The notes under the pieces: generated by a model
The model's database searches: none
Seen by the model: only the letters and a program-made list of their open reading frames with translations
What the model was told of the DNA's origin: nothing
Assembly: GCF_963975345.1 (NCBI RefSeq)
Contig: NZ_CAXBGE010000007.1
Coordinates: 124,001-188,000, forward strand
DNA length: 64,000 bases
Source of the DNA: Maricaulis sp963975345
GTDB taxonomy: Bacteria; Pseudomonadota; Alphaproteobacteria; Caulobacterales; Maricaulaceae
Direction of reading: 5' to 3'
Translations under genes and position numbers: made by a program
Part shown: positions 1 through 8,166 of the stretch, piece after piece
How the letters are laid out: the number at the start of each line of letters is the position of its first letter
Position numbering within the stretch: position 1 is the stretch's first letter

Positions 1-937
1 CCTGCTCGGCCAGCGCGGCCCGCTCCAGTGCCTTGCCGGCCAATCGCGGCGCCGCTTCGGCGACCTGGCGCATTTCGCCGCGATCACCATTGCAGTGTAG
101 CAGAATATCGCAGCCGGCGCGGATCGAAGCCTCACCACGCTGGCGGAATGTGCCCGAGAGCGCCTTCATCGAGAGGTCGTCGGTCATCAGGAAACCGTCA
201 AATCCGATCTCGCCGCGAATGACATTCTGCACCACATCGCGCGAGGTGGTGGCGGGATTTTCCGGGTCGATATCGGCATAGACAATATGCGCCGTCATCG
301 CCATCACCGCCTTGTTGAGCTTGCGGAAAGCGGCAAAGTCCGTCTCCGAGAGCAGGCCATGCTCCTCGGCAACACGTGGCAGCGACAAATGGCTGTCGGC
401 ATCGGCGCGGCCATGGCCTGGAATGTGTTTGATCACGGGGGCAACACCGCCCGCGATCAGCCCGTCCATCGCCGCCTGACCCAACAGGGCCACGATATCG
501 GGTGTCTCACCGAAGGAGCGGTCACCGATAATATCGTCGGCGCCGGGAATGCGCAGATCGAGCACGGGCGCGCAATCGACATCGACGCCAACACCGCGCA
601 GTTCATGCGCCAGAAGGCGGTGATTGAGCCGCACCGCTTCAATCGCCGCTTCCGGCTCACGTTCGAACAAATCGCCGAAATCCTGCGCTGGCGGGGCCTT
701 GCGCCAGGTTGGCGGTTTGAGCCGGGCGACGCGTCCGCCTTCCTGATCAATCAGGATCGGCACATCACGCCCGAGCGCATCGCGCAGGCTGCCGGTCAGA
801 CGGGTGAGCTGGCGCGGACCGTCGATATTGCGCGCAAACAGGATGAAGCCCCAGGGATCGGCATCGCGAAAGAAGGCCTTCTCGACTGTCGTCAGCTTGG
901 GCCCCGACAATCCGTAGATCGCGGCACTGATGCTCAT
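1..937 (-). CDS. nagZ: Beta-N-acetylhexosaminidase NagZ (3' end beyond window)
   Basis: Glycoside hydrolase family 3 enzyme of cytoplasmic peptidoglycan recycling; it removes N-acetylglucosamine from imported GlcNAc-anhydroMurNAc peptides. The reading frame is open to the window edge, so the C-terminus is missing. I translated it by eye: MSISAAIYGL start, then QEGGRVARL, the family motif KHIPGHG followed by DADSHLSLP (the catalytic-loop Asp-His pair), and FDGFLMTDDLSM, which carries the nucleophile Asp. The ATG at 937 overlaps the stop of the SPOR gene upstream (ATGA), so the two are co-translated. In Rhizobiales the next genes are usually scpA and scpB; that cannot be seen here. Identity is very secure. 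Confidence 0.95.
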   Translation of the reverse strand, partial: MSISAAIYGLSGPKLTTVEKAFFRDADPWGFILFARNIDGPRQLTRLTGSLRDALGRDVPILIDQEGGRVARLKPPTWRKAPPAQDFGDLFEREPEAAIEAVRLNHRLLAHELRGVGVDVDCAPVLDLRIPGADDIIGDRSFGETPDIVALLGQAAMDGLIAGGVAPVIKHIPGHGRADADSHLSLPRVAEEHGLLSETDFAAFRKLNKAVMAMTAHIVYADIDPENPATTSRDVVQNVIRGEIGFDGFLMTDDLSMKALSGTFRQRGEASIRAGCDILLHCNGDRGEMRQVAEAAPRLAGKALERAALAEQ

Positions 938-1782
938 CGGCGCGCGACCAGGCAGTCCTGCCCGCCCTGCTGCAAGCGGGCGCAATACGCCACAGCCGCG
1001 TCGCGACTGGCAAAGGCGGCGATGCGCAGGCGGTGATAGACGCCGCGCTCAGGAATATTCACCTCGGCAACGTCCGGCGCGACACCGGCGGCGATGCTGG
1101 AAAAACGGGTCCGAAAGGCCAGCCAGGCCGCTTCGGCATCGGCTTGCGAGCGGAAAGACGCGATCTGCACCACCCACTCACCACTGGTATCAACGGCGAT
1201 GTCGGAGGCTGCCGGCGTCGCCACCGGGGCCGGCTCTGGCTCACGCACGGCTTCGCGCACGGGCGCGGCAGGCCGTGTTTCCGGCTCAACCTGTTGCGGT
1301 TGCGGCCGGTCGGGCGCTCGACGCGGTGTCACATCCGGCGTGGCGGCTGATTCAGGCGCAGGCTGATCGCCGGTCTGATCGGCGTCGACGGTCTCGATCC
1401 GCAGGGCCGGCCGGCTCTCATCGAGTGGCTCTTCTGGTCCGGGACGCGTGGTGACAGCTTCATCGCTGTGATCATCGCCGGTCAGGCGGTCATAGACATC
1501 CATGTCGGTGTCAGGCGTCTGGACGCCACCCGGATCGAGCGGCCGCTCGCGATAGGGCTCGCTATTGGCCAAAAGTCGTGGTGCACCATCGCGGCCGCTC
1601 TCGCGCAGGCCCTGATTATAGGCGCTCCACACCACTCCAAGAAACAGTACGAACACGGCAAAGGCCGCGGCCAGCAAGAGCGGGCCGCGCCGCGAATCCT
1701 CGTCGCGCGCGTCGAATGTTGCGAACTCGTCAGTCGGGGGAGCATAGGCCCCGAGGCGCGCGTCGTCGTCCTGATCCGTCAT
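934..1782 (-). CDS. SPOR domain-containing inner-membrane protein
   Basis: A 282-residue bitopic protein. Residues 1-33 are a short acidic cytoplasmic tail, about 34-54 form one hydrophobic helix (LLLAAAFAVFVLFLGVVW), about 60-200 are a low-complexity Pro/Ala/Glu/Arg linker, and about 205-280 form a SPOR domain (GEWVVQIASF, then a second half starting VYHRLRIAAF). SPOR domains bind denuded glycan strands, usually at the septum, so a periplasmic role in division or cell-wall remodelling is inferred. It overlaps nagZ by 4 bp. In many alphaproteobacteria argS sits directly upstream, between this gene and the dGTPase-like gene; here that place is empty. Confidence 0.88.
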   Translation of the reverse strand: MTDQDDDARLGAYAPPTDEFATFDARDEDSRRGPLLLAAAFAVFVLFLGVVWSAYNQGLRESGRDGAPRLLANSEPYRERPLDPGGVQTPDTDMDVYDRLTGDDHSDEAVTTRPGPEEPLDESRPALRIETVDADQTGDQPAPESAATPDVTPRRAPDRPQPQQVEPETRPAAPVREAVREPEPAPVATPAASDIAVDTSGEWVVQIASFRSQADAEAAWLAFRTRFSSIAAGVAPDVAEVNIPERGVYHRLRIAAFASRDAAVAYCARLQQGGQDCLVARR

Positions 1783-1897
1783 CTTGTCCTGGCGTCTGGC
1801 AATGATCCTGCGGCGCGCGAATCGCGCGTCACCCCATCACGATAACACTGTCTGCCCCATGCACTTACCGATCTCGCAGCCTGACAGGCCCGCCGCA

Positions 1898-3088
1898 TCA
1901 ATAATAGCCCTGTACGGTAAACAGTCGGCGATGCTCCTCGACCGCAAAGCGATCCGTCATGCCGGCAATATAATCGCAAACTGCGCGCGCTGTCTGCGCC
2001 GAACCGGCCTCGCCCATATCCCTTTGAACATCGGGCGGCAGGACGCCGGGATCGCCGAGATAGAGATCGAACAGATCGCTCATCACCCGCTGGCCCTGGC
2101 TCATCATGCGGTTGACCTTGTAATGGCGATACATATTGGCAAACAAATGCCGCCTCAGGGCCGCGAGAATCTCGAGCATATCCGTTGAGAAGGCGACCAC
2201 GGGTTGGCCGAGCTGACGCAAGGCAGCGGCACTCTCGGGCCGCGCTGCGTCCAACAGCCCGCTGGTCTCGACCAGCACATCGCTGACCATCACACCGATC
2301 AGTTCACGCACCGCTTCATGGATCAACACCGTGCGCTTGATCTTCGGCCAGCGCGCCCGCACGCGTCGGAAAATGTCGCCGACCAGCGGCAAGTCGAGCA
2401 AGGGGTCGATCTCCAATATGCCGGAGCGCAGGCCGTCATCGAGATCGTGATTATTGTACGCAATGTCATCGGAAAGCGCCGCGATCTGCGCTTCAAGCCC
2501 GGCATGGGTGTGCAGCTCCAGCGCTTTCCAGTCGGAATAATCGGTGAAGGCCCAGGCGAGCTCGGATCCATCGCCGCCAGCCGGCATAAGCGGGCCATTA
2601 TGCTTGACCACGCCTTCGAGCGTTTCCCAGGTCAAATTGAGCCCATCGAATTCCGGATAACGCACCTCCAGCTTGGTGACGACGCGCAGCGCTTGGGCAT
2701 TATGATCGAAGCCACCGAATTTTTTCATCTTGTCAGCCAGAACACGCTCGCCGGCATGACCGAAAGGTGGATGACCGAGGTCGTGGGCCAAGGCCAAGGT
2801 CTCGGCGAGATCCTCATCGCCGCCCAGCGCCCGCGCCAAGGTGCGGGCGATCTGTGCCACTTCCAGCGAATGCGTCAGCCGGGTGCGGTATTGATCACCC
2901 TCATGGGCGACGAAGACCTGGGTCTTCTCCTTCAGCCGCCGGAAGGCGCCGGAATGGATGATCCGATCGCGGTCACGCTGGAAGGCGTTGCGCATCGCGC
3001 TCTCGGGCTGGGCGAACTGCCGGCCGCGCGATTGCGACGGGTGGCAGGCATAGGGCGCGCGAAATCGGTCATTGGCCGCTATTTTCAT
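1898..3088 (-). CDS. dgt: dGTP triphosphohydrolase-like HD-domain protein
   Basis: 396-residue HD-superfamily nucleotide hydrolase that in this family converts dNTPs to the nucleoside and triphosphate, helping control dNTP pools. The metal-binding residues are visible: His73 in RTRLTHSLEV and His102-Asp103 in LAHDLGHPPFGHAGE. The N-terminal RDRDRIIHSGAFRRLKEKTQV block is typical of the 'dGTPase-like' type 2 group common in alphaproteobacteria. It is divergent from erpA with about 100 bp between the two starts, an arrangement common in this class. Whether the substrate is dGTP specifically cannot be judged from sequence. Confidence 0.92.
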   Translation of the reverse strand: MKIAANDRFRAPYACHPSQSRGRQFAQPESAMRNAFQRDRDRIIHSGAFRRLKEKTQVFVAHEGDQYRTRLTHSLEVAQIARTLARALGGDEDLAETLALAHDLGHPPFGHAGERVLADKMKKFGGFDHNAQALRVVTKLEVRYPEFDGLNLTWETLEGVVKHNGPLMPAGGDGSELAWAFTDYSDWKALELHTHAGLEAQIAALSDDIAYNNHDLDDGLRSGILEIDPLLDLPLVGDIFRRVRARWPKIKRTVLIHEAVRELIGVMVSDVLVETSGLLDAARPESAAALRQLGQPVVAFSTDMLEILAALRRHLFANMYRHYKVNRMMSQGQRVMSDLFDLYLGDPGVLPPDVQRDMGEAGSAQTARAVCDYIAGMTDRFAVEEHRRLFTVQGYY

Positions 3089-3191
3089 GTCGCCCGATCT
3101 TTCTTCATACCGTTCTGGTCTTTCATCACCGTCTGTGCGGGTCCATATAGAGCATCAAGCTCTGAAACTGAACGCCGGATATGGTCTGATC

Positions 3192-3521
3192 ATGACGACA
3201 CCTGTGACGCTCTCCGCCAATGCGGCGCAACAAATCAATTCCATCCTCGCTGCCCAAGCCGCTGGAAACCTGCTGCGGATCGGCGTGATCGGTGGCGGCT
3301 GCTCCGGTTTCTCCTACACATTCGACCTCGACACCGCCGTCAATGCCGATGATCTCGTGCTTGAACGCGATGGCGCCAAAGTGGTGATCGACGAAGCCTC
3401 ACTGCCCTTCCTGGAAGGCGCAGAGATTGATTATGTTGACGAGCTGATCGGCGCCTCCTTCCAGATCCGCAACCCCAACGCCACGGCGGCCTGCGGCTGC
3501 GGCACGAGTTTTTCGATTTGA
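3192..3521 (+). CDS. erpA: Iron-sulfur cluster insertion protein ErpA (A-type carrier)
   Basis: 109-residue HesB/IscA-family carrier that delivers Fe-S clusters to apoproteins. The three cluster-ligand cysteines are present: Cys37 in GGGCSGF, and Cys101 and Cys103 in the C-terminal CGCGTSF. The frame is open further upstream, but the ATG at 3192 gives a protein of normal family length and starts just before the conserved TLSANAAQQI helix, so it is preferred. It is divergent from the dGTPase-like gene. Its stop overlaps the start of the nitroreductase gene (TGATG), so the two are probably co-transcribed. Confidence 0.93.
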   Translation: MTTPVTLSANAAQQINSILAAQAAGNLLRIGVIGGGCSGFSYTFDLDTAVNADDLVLERDGAKVVIDEASLPFLEGAEIDYVDELIGASFQIRNPNATAACGCGTSFSI

Positions 3522-4195
3522 TGGACGTGAGTGAAGCGCTCACCGCCCGCATCTCCACGCGCGCCTATCTCGACACCCCGGTCAGCGAAGCACAGGTGCG
3601 CGACTTGCTCGCCCTCGCCGGCCGATCGCCTTCGGGCGGCAATCTCCAGCCCTGGCAGGTTCACGTCGTCACCGGCGAAGCGCGTCAGCGCGTGATCGAT
3701 GCCGTTAAGGCGACCCAGGCCGTCCACCCAATGGGTGAACCGGCGCTGGAATACCAAGTCTATCCCAAGCCGATCACCGATCCCTGGCGCGCCCGGCGCT
3801 TTGCCTGTGGCGAAGCCATGTATGCCACGCTTGGCATTACCCGCGAGGACAAGATGGCGCGGCTGATCCAGTTTGCGCGCAATTTCGAATTCTTCGGTGC
3901 GCCGGTTGGCCTGTTCGTCTCGCTGCACCAATCGATGCAGCCGGGCCAATGGTCCGATTGCGGCATGTTCATCCAGAGCTTCCTGCTCGCCGCCCAAGAG
4001 GCAGGCCTCGCCACCTGTGCCCAGGAATTCTGGTCAGCCTTTCCACAAGCCGTCAAAACCAGCGTCGGTATCGCCGACGACTACACCCTGTTCTGCGGCA
4101 TAGCCCTGGGTCATGCCGACCCCGACGCGCCGATCAACGCGACCCGCACAGCACGGGCGGATGTCGATGAATTTGCGAGCTTCGACGGTTTCTAG
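3521..4195 (+). CDS. Nitroreductase family FMN oxidoreductase
   Basis: 224-residue flavoprotein of the nitroreductase (NfsA/NfsB-like) fold. The N-terminal RISTRAYLDTPV block and SPSGGNLQPWQVHVV are the FMN-phosphate and isoalloxazine-contacting motifs of the family; the C-terminal GIALGHADPDAPIN is also typical. It should use NAD(P)H to reduce nitro compounds or quinones; the natural substrate is unknown. The ATG at 3521 shares bases with the erpA stop, whereas a TTG one codon earlier would lie inside that stop, so the ATG is chosen. Confidence 0.9.
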   Translation: MDVSEALTARISTRAYLDTPVSEAQVRDLLALAGRSPSGGNLQPWQVHVVTGEARQRVIDAVKATQAVHPMGEPALEYQVYPKPITDPWRARRFACGEAMYATLGITREDKMARLIQFARNFEFFGAPVGLFVSLHQSMQPGQWSDCGMFIQSFLLAAQEAGLATCAQEFWSAFPQAVKTSVGIADDYTLFCGIALGHADPDAPINATRTARADVDEFASFDGF

Positions 4196-4198
4196 CGG

Positions 4199-5461
4199 CT
4201 ATTCGGCGAGGATCACCTCGAACGCCGTACGGGCCTCTGCGCCGGCGACAGACTGGAACACGTCCAACATTTGCGGCGTCGTGGAGACACGCGCCTGCAT
4301 GGCCGCCTGAAGGAAGCGCGCGAACAGCTCGCGTCCAATCAGCCCCTCGGCACGCGCCAGCGCCAGCGGACCCTTTCGATAGGCCACCAGATAGGGCGGA
4401 CGCTCCGTTGTCGCCGGCGTCCAGACCGGTGGGAGGTCGTCCGGGGCTTCGTCGATCTGACGCTGATAGGCGGCCATGCGCTCGTCATAGGCAGCCTCGC
4501 CCAACGCAGCCCGCATGCCAATGACGGCGGTATAATCGGCGAAGCTTTCATTGAGCCAGTTCTCGACCGTCATCGCATTGCCATGGCTCCAGTAGTGGCC
4601 CAGCTCGTGGCAGATGAACTGGGTCAGGCTGGCCTCGGAAGTCTCCGCGATATCGGTCAGTGCGATCAGCGTGCCACGGGAATAGCCGCCCTCATGGCGG
4701 CTGGTCACAATGATCGAAGCGTCCGGCAAGGGTCCGGCCCCGGCTGCGAGGTCGTTGAGAAAGCCGGTGCAATGTTCCAGCGCGCCGACCAGGGCGTCGA
4801 GATTGCCACCGCCCGGATTGCGCGTGTCATAGATGACATAGCCGGGCGCCTCGACGCGCTGAAAGTCCGACATCAGGGTAAAAGCGAGATCTAATGCCGG
4901 TGTGTCCTGGTCGATATGAAACCCGCCAGCCGTGCGCGCGATGGTCTGCATGGTGACGCCATCCCACTCACCCGGCAGCCAGATATCCAGATCAGCGGTC
5001 AGCAAGGACGAAAAACGCTGATCGAAGGGCATCCAGAAACTGTCGACCGTGAACTCGACCTTGCCCGGATCCAGCGTGTTGATCGCCGATTGGGGCGGTT
5101 CGGGAAAGAGCGGGCCGGCATACTGCATCAGCATAACCCGGTCGGCGCCCTCGAGCGCGGGGGCCAGCGTCACGGTGTAGACACGCAACGGGCCGTTGAA
5201 ACCCTCGGTCAGAGCGCTGGTAACCGCGACAACATCCGGTCCGTCAATCTGCGCCTCACCCAGCGCGGCATTGAGCAGGAAGCTGACCTCGGTCAAATCA
5301 TCCTCATGGGCGGTGATGGTCCAGTGGGCCGACAAGCTCCCCGTCTGCGGGCTCAGGCGGAGATCGCCATCATAGTGAAAACTGGCCTCCTGAGCCGCCA
5401 CAGGAGCACCCAGGCAGGCCGCAGCGACGCAGGCGAAAAACATCACTTTGAGGACAGTCAT
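4199..5461 (-). CDS. Secreted M1-like (gluzincin) metallopeptidase
   Basis: 420-residue protein with a clear signal peptide (MTVLKVMFFACVAAACLGAPVAAQ), so the ATG at 5461 is preferred over one 78 bp upstream. The zinc motif is HELGH in FICHELGHYWSHG, followed by ENWLNESFADYTA, where the Glu is the likely third ligand. About 250 residues precede the zinc site, with a beta-rich N-terminal part like aminopeptidase N. The gap between HEXXH and the third-ligand Glu is 15 residues, against 18 in typical M1 enzymes. The usual GAMEN exopeptidase motif is not apparent. It is therefore an M1-like protein acting in the periplasm or outside the cell, perhaps not an aminopeptidase. It converges with the nitroreductase gene. 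Confidence 0.75.
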   Translation of the reverse strand: MTVLKVMFFACVAAACLGAPVAAQEASFHYDGDLRLSPQTGSLSAHWTITAHEDDLTEVSFLLNAALGEAQIDGPDVVAVTSALTEGFNGPLRVYTVTLAPALEGADRVMLMQYAGPLFPEPPQSAINTLDPGKVEFTVDSFWMPFDQRFSSLLTADLDIWLPGEWDGVTMQTIARTAGGFHIDQDTPALDLAFTLMSDFQRVEAPGYVIYDTRNPGGGNLDALVGALEHCTGFLNDLAAGAGPLPDASIIVTSRHEGGYSRGTLIALTDIAETSEASLTQFICHELGHYWSHGNAMTVENWLNESFADYTAVIGMRAALGEAAYDERMAAYQRQIDEAPDDLPPVWTPATTERPPYLVAYRKGPLALARAEGLIGRELFARFLQAAMQARVSTTPQMLDVFQSVAGAEARTAFEVILAE

Positions 5462-5613
5462 CTGATCCACCGAATCGAGCTTCGGTACTTTGATGCGCCA
5501 AGGGGGCGGATTGGATGCAAAGGACGATACGCCTCGCACCGCACTGGCGGAGGTTGATGAGATTGCGATTTCCGCGGCGTTTCAGGCGGCAGGGAAAACC
5601 AGTTAACCCTCGT

Positions 5614-6726
5614 TCAGCCAGGCCGACTGAATGCCGGCGCATCCGGTGCCCATTCCGGCCCCAGGAGCAGAACAATGTCCGCGCGGTCAGGGCGTTCAAA
5701 CCGGATCTGTGAGCCGTCGACGGGCCCTGCGGCCTGACCAGGTCGAACCGAGACCAGCAGGACCTGCCCCGACTCAGGGTCGCCCGGCCTGAGCTCCATT
5801 TCCGGGTAGCCATCATGACCGCTGGGATCAGACAGCGGCGCGAGCCGCACACCGTCCTCGGTGAACACGACCCGGCCTTGCCGGCTGCCCGACACCGAGG
5901 AATAGGCGTCAAAGCGAGCCTCTCCCGCTTCGGCGTCCCAATAATAGATCGTCTCCTCGCGAACATCGCCGCCCGAGCCCGTCACGACCTCAAGCTGGCG
6001 AAGGAAATGCCCGCCATACATCGGCTCGCCGCCGCGAACATGGTGAAGTCCGTCGCCCGGGTCATCCGCCACGCCAATCCGGAGCATGAACTCCATCGGC
6101 GCGAGTTGATGGCTGAGGTGAGCCGCCATGTATGACGGCACACCAAGGCGGCGATAACTGTCCCACTCGGCGACTTGCCAGGCCCCGTCACAGCAGGCCC
6201 CTCGATCCTTATTCAGTCTCGGCGGCCGACGCTCAAACCGTAGAGGCTGTTGCAAACCTCGCCCGGAACCCGGTGCCAGTTCCGCCGCATCAAGCGCGTC
6301 GGATGAGACGAACCGGAATTGATAAGGGCTTGCACTGCCCGCATCGGGACTGAGGCGGATACCGTCGCCGCGAAATGCGAGGCTGTCGGCTGTGACGATA
6401 ATCCACCCCTCCGCCACATCCCCGCTTGAGGTATATTGCCGGTAGGCGATGCGGTGCTCAGCCGCGTCCCAGTACAGGATCAGATCGGCCCCACTAAAGG
6501 TCATGGTGTCATTCCAGTCTGTCTGGACCGCACGAAGAATTTGTCCGTCCAACTGGGTATCGAAACAAAACTCCAGCCCGTACAAATCACGGTCGAAACT
6601 CCAACAGGCGTTCGCCAAAACCTCCAGCGCTGCGAGCTCCGGACGCAAAGCCTGACGGGTCTCTTGCGCATCGCATGCCGGCATCAGGCCGAGGGCCACG
6701 CCAAGCAATATCCACCACTGCCTCAT
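5614..6726 (-). CDS. Putative lipoprotein of unknown function with internal duplication
   Basis: 370 residues starting MRQWWILLGVALGLMPAC; Cys18 after LMPA is a weak lipobox, so this is probably a lipoprotein, otherwise a secreted protein. Two stretches resemble each other: residues 83-124 (ILYWDAAEHRIAYRQYTSSG, ending DGIRL) and residues 260-295 (IYYWDAEAGEARFDAYSSVSG-like, ending DGVRL). Each reads as a beta-strand pair around YWDA, a Tyr/Ser turn and DG(I/V)RL, which suggests two copies of one domain, each followed by an RFER-type strand. I do not recognise the family. It precedes the M1-like gene on the same strand with about 150 bp between them. Confidence 0.7.
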   Translation of the reverse strand: MRQWWILLGVALGLMPACDAQETRQALRPELAALEVLANACWSFDRDLYGLEFCFDTQLDGQILRAVQTDWNDTMTFSGADLILYWDAAEHRIAYRQYTSSGDVAEGWIIVTADSLAFRGDGIRLSPDAGSASPYQFRFVSSDALDAAELAPGSGRGLQQPLRFERRPPRLNKDRGACCDGAWQVAEWDSYRRLGVPSYMAAHLSHQLAPMEFMLRIGVADDPGDGLHHVRGGEPMYGGHFLRQLEVVTGSGGDVREETIYYWDAEAGEARFDAYSSVSGSRQGRVVFTEDGVRLAPLSDPSGHDGYPEMELRPGDPESGQVLLVSVRPGQAAGPVDGSQIRFERPDRADIVLLLGPEWAPDAPAFSRPG

Positions 6727-6803
6727 CTGGTGCCTCCGCGCTTCACTCAGCCTGCAAATCGCCTATGGTGCCACCACCCGCAGGCAACCCCGAGCGATCC
6801 ACC

Positions 6804-7592
6804 ATGACTCTGACCCTCGCATCCTGGAACGTCAATTCCATCAAGGCCCGTCTGCCCAATGCGCTCGACTGGCTGCGCGAGGCCAAGCCGGACATTGTCT
6901 GCCTGCAGGAAATCAAGACGGTCGATGAGGGCTTCCCACGCCTGGAGATCGAGGATCTCGGCTATAACGTCATCACCCATGGCCAGAAGAGCTATAACGG
7001 CGTCGCCATCCTGTCGAAATTCCCGATAGAGGAAGCCCTGCCCGGCCTGCCCGGCGATGAGAGCGACGAACAGGCGCGCTATCTCGAAGCAGTGATCGCG
7101 GCGCCGAATGGCCCTGTGCGCGTGGCCTCGATCTATCTGCCCAATGGCAATCCGGCACCGGGCCCGAAATATGATTACAAACTCGCCTGGATGGACCGCC
7201 TCGCGCGCCATGCCGAAGACCTGCTCAAGCTCGAAGAACCGCTCATCCTCGCCGGCGATTACAACGTCATCCCGCGCGACAGCGATTGCTGGGATCCGGA
7301 AGTCTGGGAGATGGACGCGCTCGCCCTGCCGCAAAGCCGCGCCGCCTTCGACCGCCTCAAATGGCTCGGCCTGACCGAAGCCTTCGAACAGCTCGATGGC
7401 CGCGCGCACCAATACACATTCTTCGACTATCAGGCCGGCCGCTGGCAAAAAGGCCATGGCATCCGCATCGACCATTTGCTGTGCTCACCACAAGCCGCCG
7501 ACCGGCTGGAAAGCATCGAGATCCACAAGAAGACCCGTGGCGAACCCAAGGCGTCCGATCACATTCCGATCGTCGGGACGTTTTCGCTTTAG
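6804..7592 (+). CDS. xth: Exodeoxyribonuclease III (AP endonuclease)
   Basis: 262-residue endonuclease/exonuclease/phosphatase-fold enzyme of base excision repair; it cuts 5' of abasic sites and has 3'-5' exonuclease activity. Motifs in order: ASWNVNSIKAR, the metal ligand Glu in VCLQEIKT, NGVAILSK, SIYLPNGNP, the catalytic Asp-Asn in LAGDYNVIP, RIDHLL and the terminal ASDHIPIVGTF with the general-base Asp-His pair. The ATG at 6804 starts directly at the conserved MTLTLASWNVNS, so the longer upstream frame is rejected. It is divergent from the lipoprotein gene. Confidence 0.95.
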   Translation: MTLTLASWNVNSIKARLPNALDWLREAKPDIVCLQEIKTVDEGFPRLEIEDLGYNVITHGQKSYNGVAILSKFPIEEALPGLPGDESDEQARYLEAVIAAPNGPVRVASIYLPNGNPAPGPKYDYKLAWMDRLARHAEDLLKLEEPLILAGDYNVIPRDSDCWDPEVWEMDALALPQSRAAFDRLKWLGLTEAFEQLDGRAHQYTFFDYQAGRWQKGHGIRIDHLLCSPQAADRLESIEIHKKTRGEPKASDHIPIVGTFSL

Positions 7593-7601
7593 CGGTCCGG
7601 C

Positions 7602-8045
7602 CTATCCGGCTCCCTCAATGACCTCCTTGGGGCCGCCTGCTGGTAGTTCCGCAAACGATGGCAGATTGGGATCAACCGGATCCCAAGACGCAGCGCGACT
7701 GGCATAAACCGACATGGCCGGATGCGCGATTTCTGGATCGTCGAGGCTGGACGCGCGGGGAAACACCACCCCCGGCATGCCCGAATTGGTCGAATAGACC
7801 GCCGAGCCGCAATTCGGGCAGAAGCCGCGGCTGACGATATTGCCGCTATCGGCCGGGCGATCATAGAATTTGACGGTCCCGGTCGAGGTGAAGCCCGCCT
7901 CGGGGCTGACGAGATGCGTACAATGGCCCGTTCCGCTCGCCTTGCGGCAATCGACACAATGGCAATGCGCCGCCAGTTGCGGCGCCACAGCGCTTTCGTA
8001 GCGAACGGCGCCGCACAGGCAACCGCCGGTAAATCCATCAGACAT
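7602..8045 (-). CDS. GFA-family zinc protein (glutathione-dependent formaldehyde-activating-like)
   Basis: 147-residue protein of the GFA/CENP-V fold. Zinc-ligand cysteines are visible in GGCLCGAVRY, HCHCVDCRKASG and GFCPNCGSAVY. Some family members bind glutathione or S-hydroxymethylglutathione, but most have no proven activity, so no enzyme name is given. The ATG at 8045 (MSDGFTGGCLCG) is the normal start. It is divergent from an HxlR regulator across a 121-bp AT-rich spacer with a clear palindrome, which makes it the likely target of that regulator. Confidence 0.88.
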   Translation of the reverse strand: MSDGFTGGCLCGAVRYESAVAPQLAAHCHCVDCRKASGTGHCTHLVSPEAGFTSTGTVKFYDRPADSGNIVSRGFCPNCGSAVYSTNSGMPGVVFPRASSLDDPEIAHPAMSVYASRAASWDPVDPNLPSFAELPAGGPKEVIEGAG

Positions 8046-8096
8046 GCGTGTCTCCCTGTTTGGCGGCACCCTTGAATGCCGCAGTTTTGCCAGGCA

Positions 8097-8111
8097 TTAA
8101 TAGCATATTAA
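8097..8111. promoter_or_regulatory. TTAA-N7-TTAA (CtrA-type) box in the GFA/hxlR spacer
   Basis: TTAA at 8097-8100, seven bases, TTAA at 8108-8111. This matches the core of the CtrA recognition sequence of Caulobacter relatives. It touches the palindrome at 8112-8131. The spacer is unusually AT-rich for this genome, so a chance match is more likely here than elsewhere. Confidence 0.35.
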
Positions 8112-8131
8112 TTGTTAATTGCAATTTACAA
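8112..8131. promoter_or_regulatory. 20-bp near-perfect palindrome, probable HxlR operator
   Basis: The two halves TTGTTAATTG and CAATTTACAA are complementary at 9 of 10 positions. It lies between the divergent GFA and hxlR starts, 36 bp before the hxlR ATG. HxlR proteins are dimeric winged-helix regulators that commonly bind such sites next to their own gene, so autoregulation and control of the GFA gene are inferred. Confidence 0.6.
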
Positions 8132-8166
8132 GTTACTACCAAATAGCCGGGTATGGAGTCGCTTCG

